DNA from: Chrysomallon squamiferum
Taxonomy: Eukaryota > Mollusca > Gastropoda > Neomphalida > Peltospiridae
Direction: 5' to 3'
Length of the DNA stretch: 64,000 bases
Assembly (NCBI GenBank): GCA_012295275.1
Contig: CM022672.1
Location: forward strand, 13,577,995-13,641,994
Shown: in pieces, positions 60,914 through 64,000 of the stretch
Position numbering within the stretch: the stretch's first letter is position 1
Layout of the letters: each line of letters begins with the position of its first letter
Notes under the pieces: model-generated
Told to the model about the DNA's origin: nothing
Databases searched by the model: none
What the model saw: the letters and a program-made list of their open reading frames with translations, nothing else
Position numbers and translations under genes: made by a program

Positions 60914-62919
60914 ATATCACACAGTCATAATCACATACAGTATATATTATATGTGTACCATACACAGTCCTGCCAGGTTGAATTGACCAGCAGAGCCAAG
61001 AATAACCCAGTCTGGCTTCCAGACTTGGTAATGACAGACATATTCTGGTTCAAAGAGATTCTAACCAATTCTACAAACATCTGGGAACTGTGCCAAACAA
61101 AGAGAGTCAAAAGTAGACCAGCTCTCAGTGTAAGAAAATGTTATCATTCAGAGCTAGGTGAAAAATACCAACACATCCATAAACACATACATTATACATG
61201 TTAGGTGCTAACACATGTGCATACATATGTAGAGAGATATATACATATCTATCTGCCTACATATATATATATATGCATACAAACATACACAAATTTTTTT
61301 TTTTAACAAAATGAAATGAAATGAAATAAAATAAAATAAAATAAAATAAATCACAAAATGAAAACGACAAATAGAAATTAAACCAACTGAAAACAATTAC
61401 TTTGTGATTGGTAATGTCAGATTTTAAATTCAGGTTAATCAATGTTGTCAGTGGATTTCTTTTCTTTTTTTCCCTGATATGTAAGTGAACTGATGTAATA
61501 CTCATGCATGTCAAACATTATTACCTAATAAATCTATTCCAGGACTCTTGAATTTGTATTTCCCTTGTCTATGCTTGGATGGAAATGAACATTTTATTTT
61601 TCAAGGCATTTTGAGGCTTCTCCTGAATATTTTTTGATGAGGTATGGGAAATAAAATTCTGATTTCCATTAGAGCTTTTTCAAAAGAATTTAATACCCAC
61701 AAAACAATGATTATCTTACTTTATTTGATTTTTAATAACAAAAATTAAATGTCTGAAGAAGCAAAAATCTTTGACTTAAATTTTTTAGTTTTCCTTAATT
61801 TTAGACATTATTTACTTTTTTTTTTTTTTTTTTTTCTATTGTAGCAGATAACAGAAGGTGAGAAATGTCTATTGTTGTTTCTGACACTCACCTGTAGAAA
61901 ATCAGTGCCCTGCCTGTACAGGTGATATTCACTGACAATCTTTGTGTGTCCAAAAAGGTAAAGACAAATGAAAAGGTCAGAGTTCAAGTGGCTTAGACAT
62001 TTCCAAACACTGGGCACAGTGACCAAATACTTGAGAAAATGGTTTATTTATTACCTTTGAAAATGTAAACAAGAACTGATTACTGATTAATGGGGCACCT
62101 GTACAGGTACAAATAGGAATGAGGATGTAAGTGATATGTGACCAACATCCAGAAAGAATAACAACTGTCACAAAACTGCCATTTAACTGCTAAGCCAATA
62201 ATCTGAGTATGCCACACACACTGAGAAATTCTACAAATGACTGGAAACACTTATTATGTGTATATCTTTGTGTGTGCATATTAAGTGCTGACAGACAGAT
62301 CAGTAATGAAAACGTATAAAAGACAAAAAATGTTAATTAAGATTGATTTGTAATAAATAATCAAAATAAGTCTGGTAAAACATTTGTAGATTCGAGTTCA
62401 CAGGCTTGTTAATATATATTATTCCAAGATATGTGTAATTTCAAATATATGTATTTTAATAATTTTTTAATACATTATTTTAATATGTAATAATGTGAAT
62501 TTTACTCTATACAAACCAATATGCTGTAAACTGACATCATATTGTAAGACAGTTTATCTCATTCTATATAGCCGAGATATACTAACACAAATTACTTTCT
62601 ACAGAGCTGAGTCTACCTAATATATACAGAGTTTAACACACAAAAATTGTCTAGAACAAACCAAGCCTTATTTCTAGTGCCCACATGCAGACAAGAAGAC
62701 CCAAAGTATGGCAGCAGGGAGTAATTACACTATGGTCTCCAAGGAAACCAGATCCCATAACTGAAATCAAAGACGATGGTGGGGGGAAGCAGAGATTCTT
62801 TACACTTGACTGAACATCTTTGTATTTCCAGCAGGCAGTCATTCATTTAGTCAGTGGCTTGGTTTCCCCTTGGTGAAACAATTAAACACCTGTATGACAG
62901 AATGCAGATCTCATCACAG

Positions 62920-63900
62920 CAGTATCGCATAGCAGGCGCAAAGTACTGGAGTTTGTATTACAGTGTACTAATTGTTCAACGGTCCACACTGAATGAAATA
63001 CGATGAAAGCATCATGTACCACAATGTCTTAAAATGTACTGCACAGTGGTAAGTAGGGTATGACGAAAGCACCAGGAAACACAATGTATTAATTTCAGTA
63101 TGAGGTGGAGGAGAAAAATGGTATTTGATGACATCACTGTGAATCAGTGAATATTAAAGATTACAGGTATTTTGAAATCAGTATCATATACAGATTTTAA
63201 TGATATCTTGTAATGCACCTTTTTTTATTTACAAAGTACTAATGAGATTACAGCAAAAACTGGAAGTTATTTAATGAAAGCACAGAAAACTCAGAGTTCT
63301 TAGTATAAATATATTTTAATGAAAATCCAAGAACCACATTGAAATACAGTGTGTTTGTTGTATTAGTCATTTGAAGAATATAATCTGACAAGGGTATAGT
63401 ATACCAATGAATCAAAATATTATATAGTACTATGGTTGAATAGAATCTGAGTACCACAAAATATTACAATGTACTAACTGTACTTCACCAACTTGGAAAA
63501 AAATGTCCTGCAAGCATGGACAAATGCATGTATTACAATGTACAGCTTATACAATAAGTGTAAATACTGCCTGGAATTTGATGCAAACATCAAATACCAC
63601 TGTTTTACAATGTACCAGTTGTTATTACAATAAATGGTAAAATGTGTTGCGAGTATCACAATATGTTACAATGTTTTCACATTAATTTTAGAACTAAATA
63701 GTTTCCTCAGAATAGTACTAGCGCTGGCTTGTGTGTGACGCAATGAGTCCAGTGTATTACAATGCATTAATTGTACAACTGTCAGTAGTGAATGGAATTT
63801 GATGCAAACATCTAATACTACTTTGTTTTACAATGTATCAGTTGTATTACAGTCAACAGAAATAAACTTAATGTGACGACCGTGTATCATCATGTATTTG
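62920..63900. repeat. degenerate tandem repeat field
   Basis: Phrases TACCACAATGT, TTACAATGTACTAATTGTAC, GTGAATGGAATTTGATGC and AAACATC recur in the same order about seven times, spaced about 75-150 bp. The sequence after it is AT-rich and shows nothing further to 64000. Confidence 0.7.
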
Positions 63901-64000
63901 TATTACTAATATTAGAACAAAATGCATTTCTGAAATTCCCAAGGCTAAGACCATATGATATTGAATATACAGATTTTGGTATTAAACAATTTGATTCATT

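Larger units (their letters stand above)
57566..62919 (-). other. gamma-gene intron 1, distal part
   Basis: AT-rich, no gene recognised. Items of note are listed separately: SINE-like fragment, AATTT/TTTA repeat, TG run at 60877-60911, GC-richer patch at 60960-61165, and two ACCTGTACAGGT-type palindromes at 61913 and 62097. Confidence 0.5.

Noticed and set aside
62651-62842. 63-codon - strand frame (ACWKYKDVQSSVKNLCFPPP)
   Set aside because: Checked as a candidate for the missing LN exon; no PEFVNAAF-like or other LN motif and no suitable splice phase.

Overview
This is animal (metazoan) nuclear DNA: AT-rich, intron-rich and loaded with microsatellites and minisatellites. It holds the 3' part of a laminin beta-type gene on the + strand (exons from 813 to 9104) and nearly all of a laminin gamma (LAMC1-type) gene on the - strand (exons from 41619 down to 18428). 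Degenerate SINE-like fragments of a type I associate with molluscs, plus the composition, make a mollusc my best guess. Species cannot be read from the window. I see no bacterial, viral or CRISPR features.

Layout. 1-812 is intron of the beta gene. 813-9104 holds eight spliced exons that encode the last Cys motif of the beta short arm (FPxC-xx-C-xx-CF-xx-W), the whole coiled coil, and a C-terminal Cys four codons from the end. One intron is filled by about 2 kb of TGTGG minisatellite (4221-6187). The last intron carries five extra copies of the terminal exon's 3' splice site. 9105-18427 is the tail-to-tail interval with the presumed 3' UTRs of both genes, including a degenerate minisatellite and an ATGAATATTCAT palindrome cluster. 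18428-41619 holds 26 gamma exons that join in phase at every junction into about 1,477 codons: second half of the LN domain, LE1-4, a split LE5 around the laminin IV domain, LE6-11, then the coiled coil with the terminal Cys. LE8 contains the nidogen-binding motif NIDPNAV. 41620-64000 has no recognisable exon. It is best read as the first intron of the gamma gene, because the exon for the signal peptide and first half of LN is missing and must lie beyond 64000.

The two genes encode partner chains. Beta and gamma coiled coils assemble with an alpha chain into the laminin heterotrimer of basement membranes, and the Cys near each C-terminus is the known beta-gamma disulfide site. Here the two genes converge, so their last exons face each other across 9.3 kb.

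The most unusual signal is repeated tandem duplication of DNA spanning splice junctions in both genes: six copies of branch-point-like sequence, pyrimidine tract, AG and exon start before the beta terminal exon; three copies at the acceptor of gamma window exon 4; two at the acceptor of window exon 17; and about 17 units of a 31-bp minisatellite that abuts the donor of window exon 3. Several decoys keep an intact AG and an open frame.
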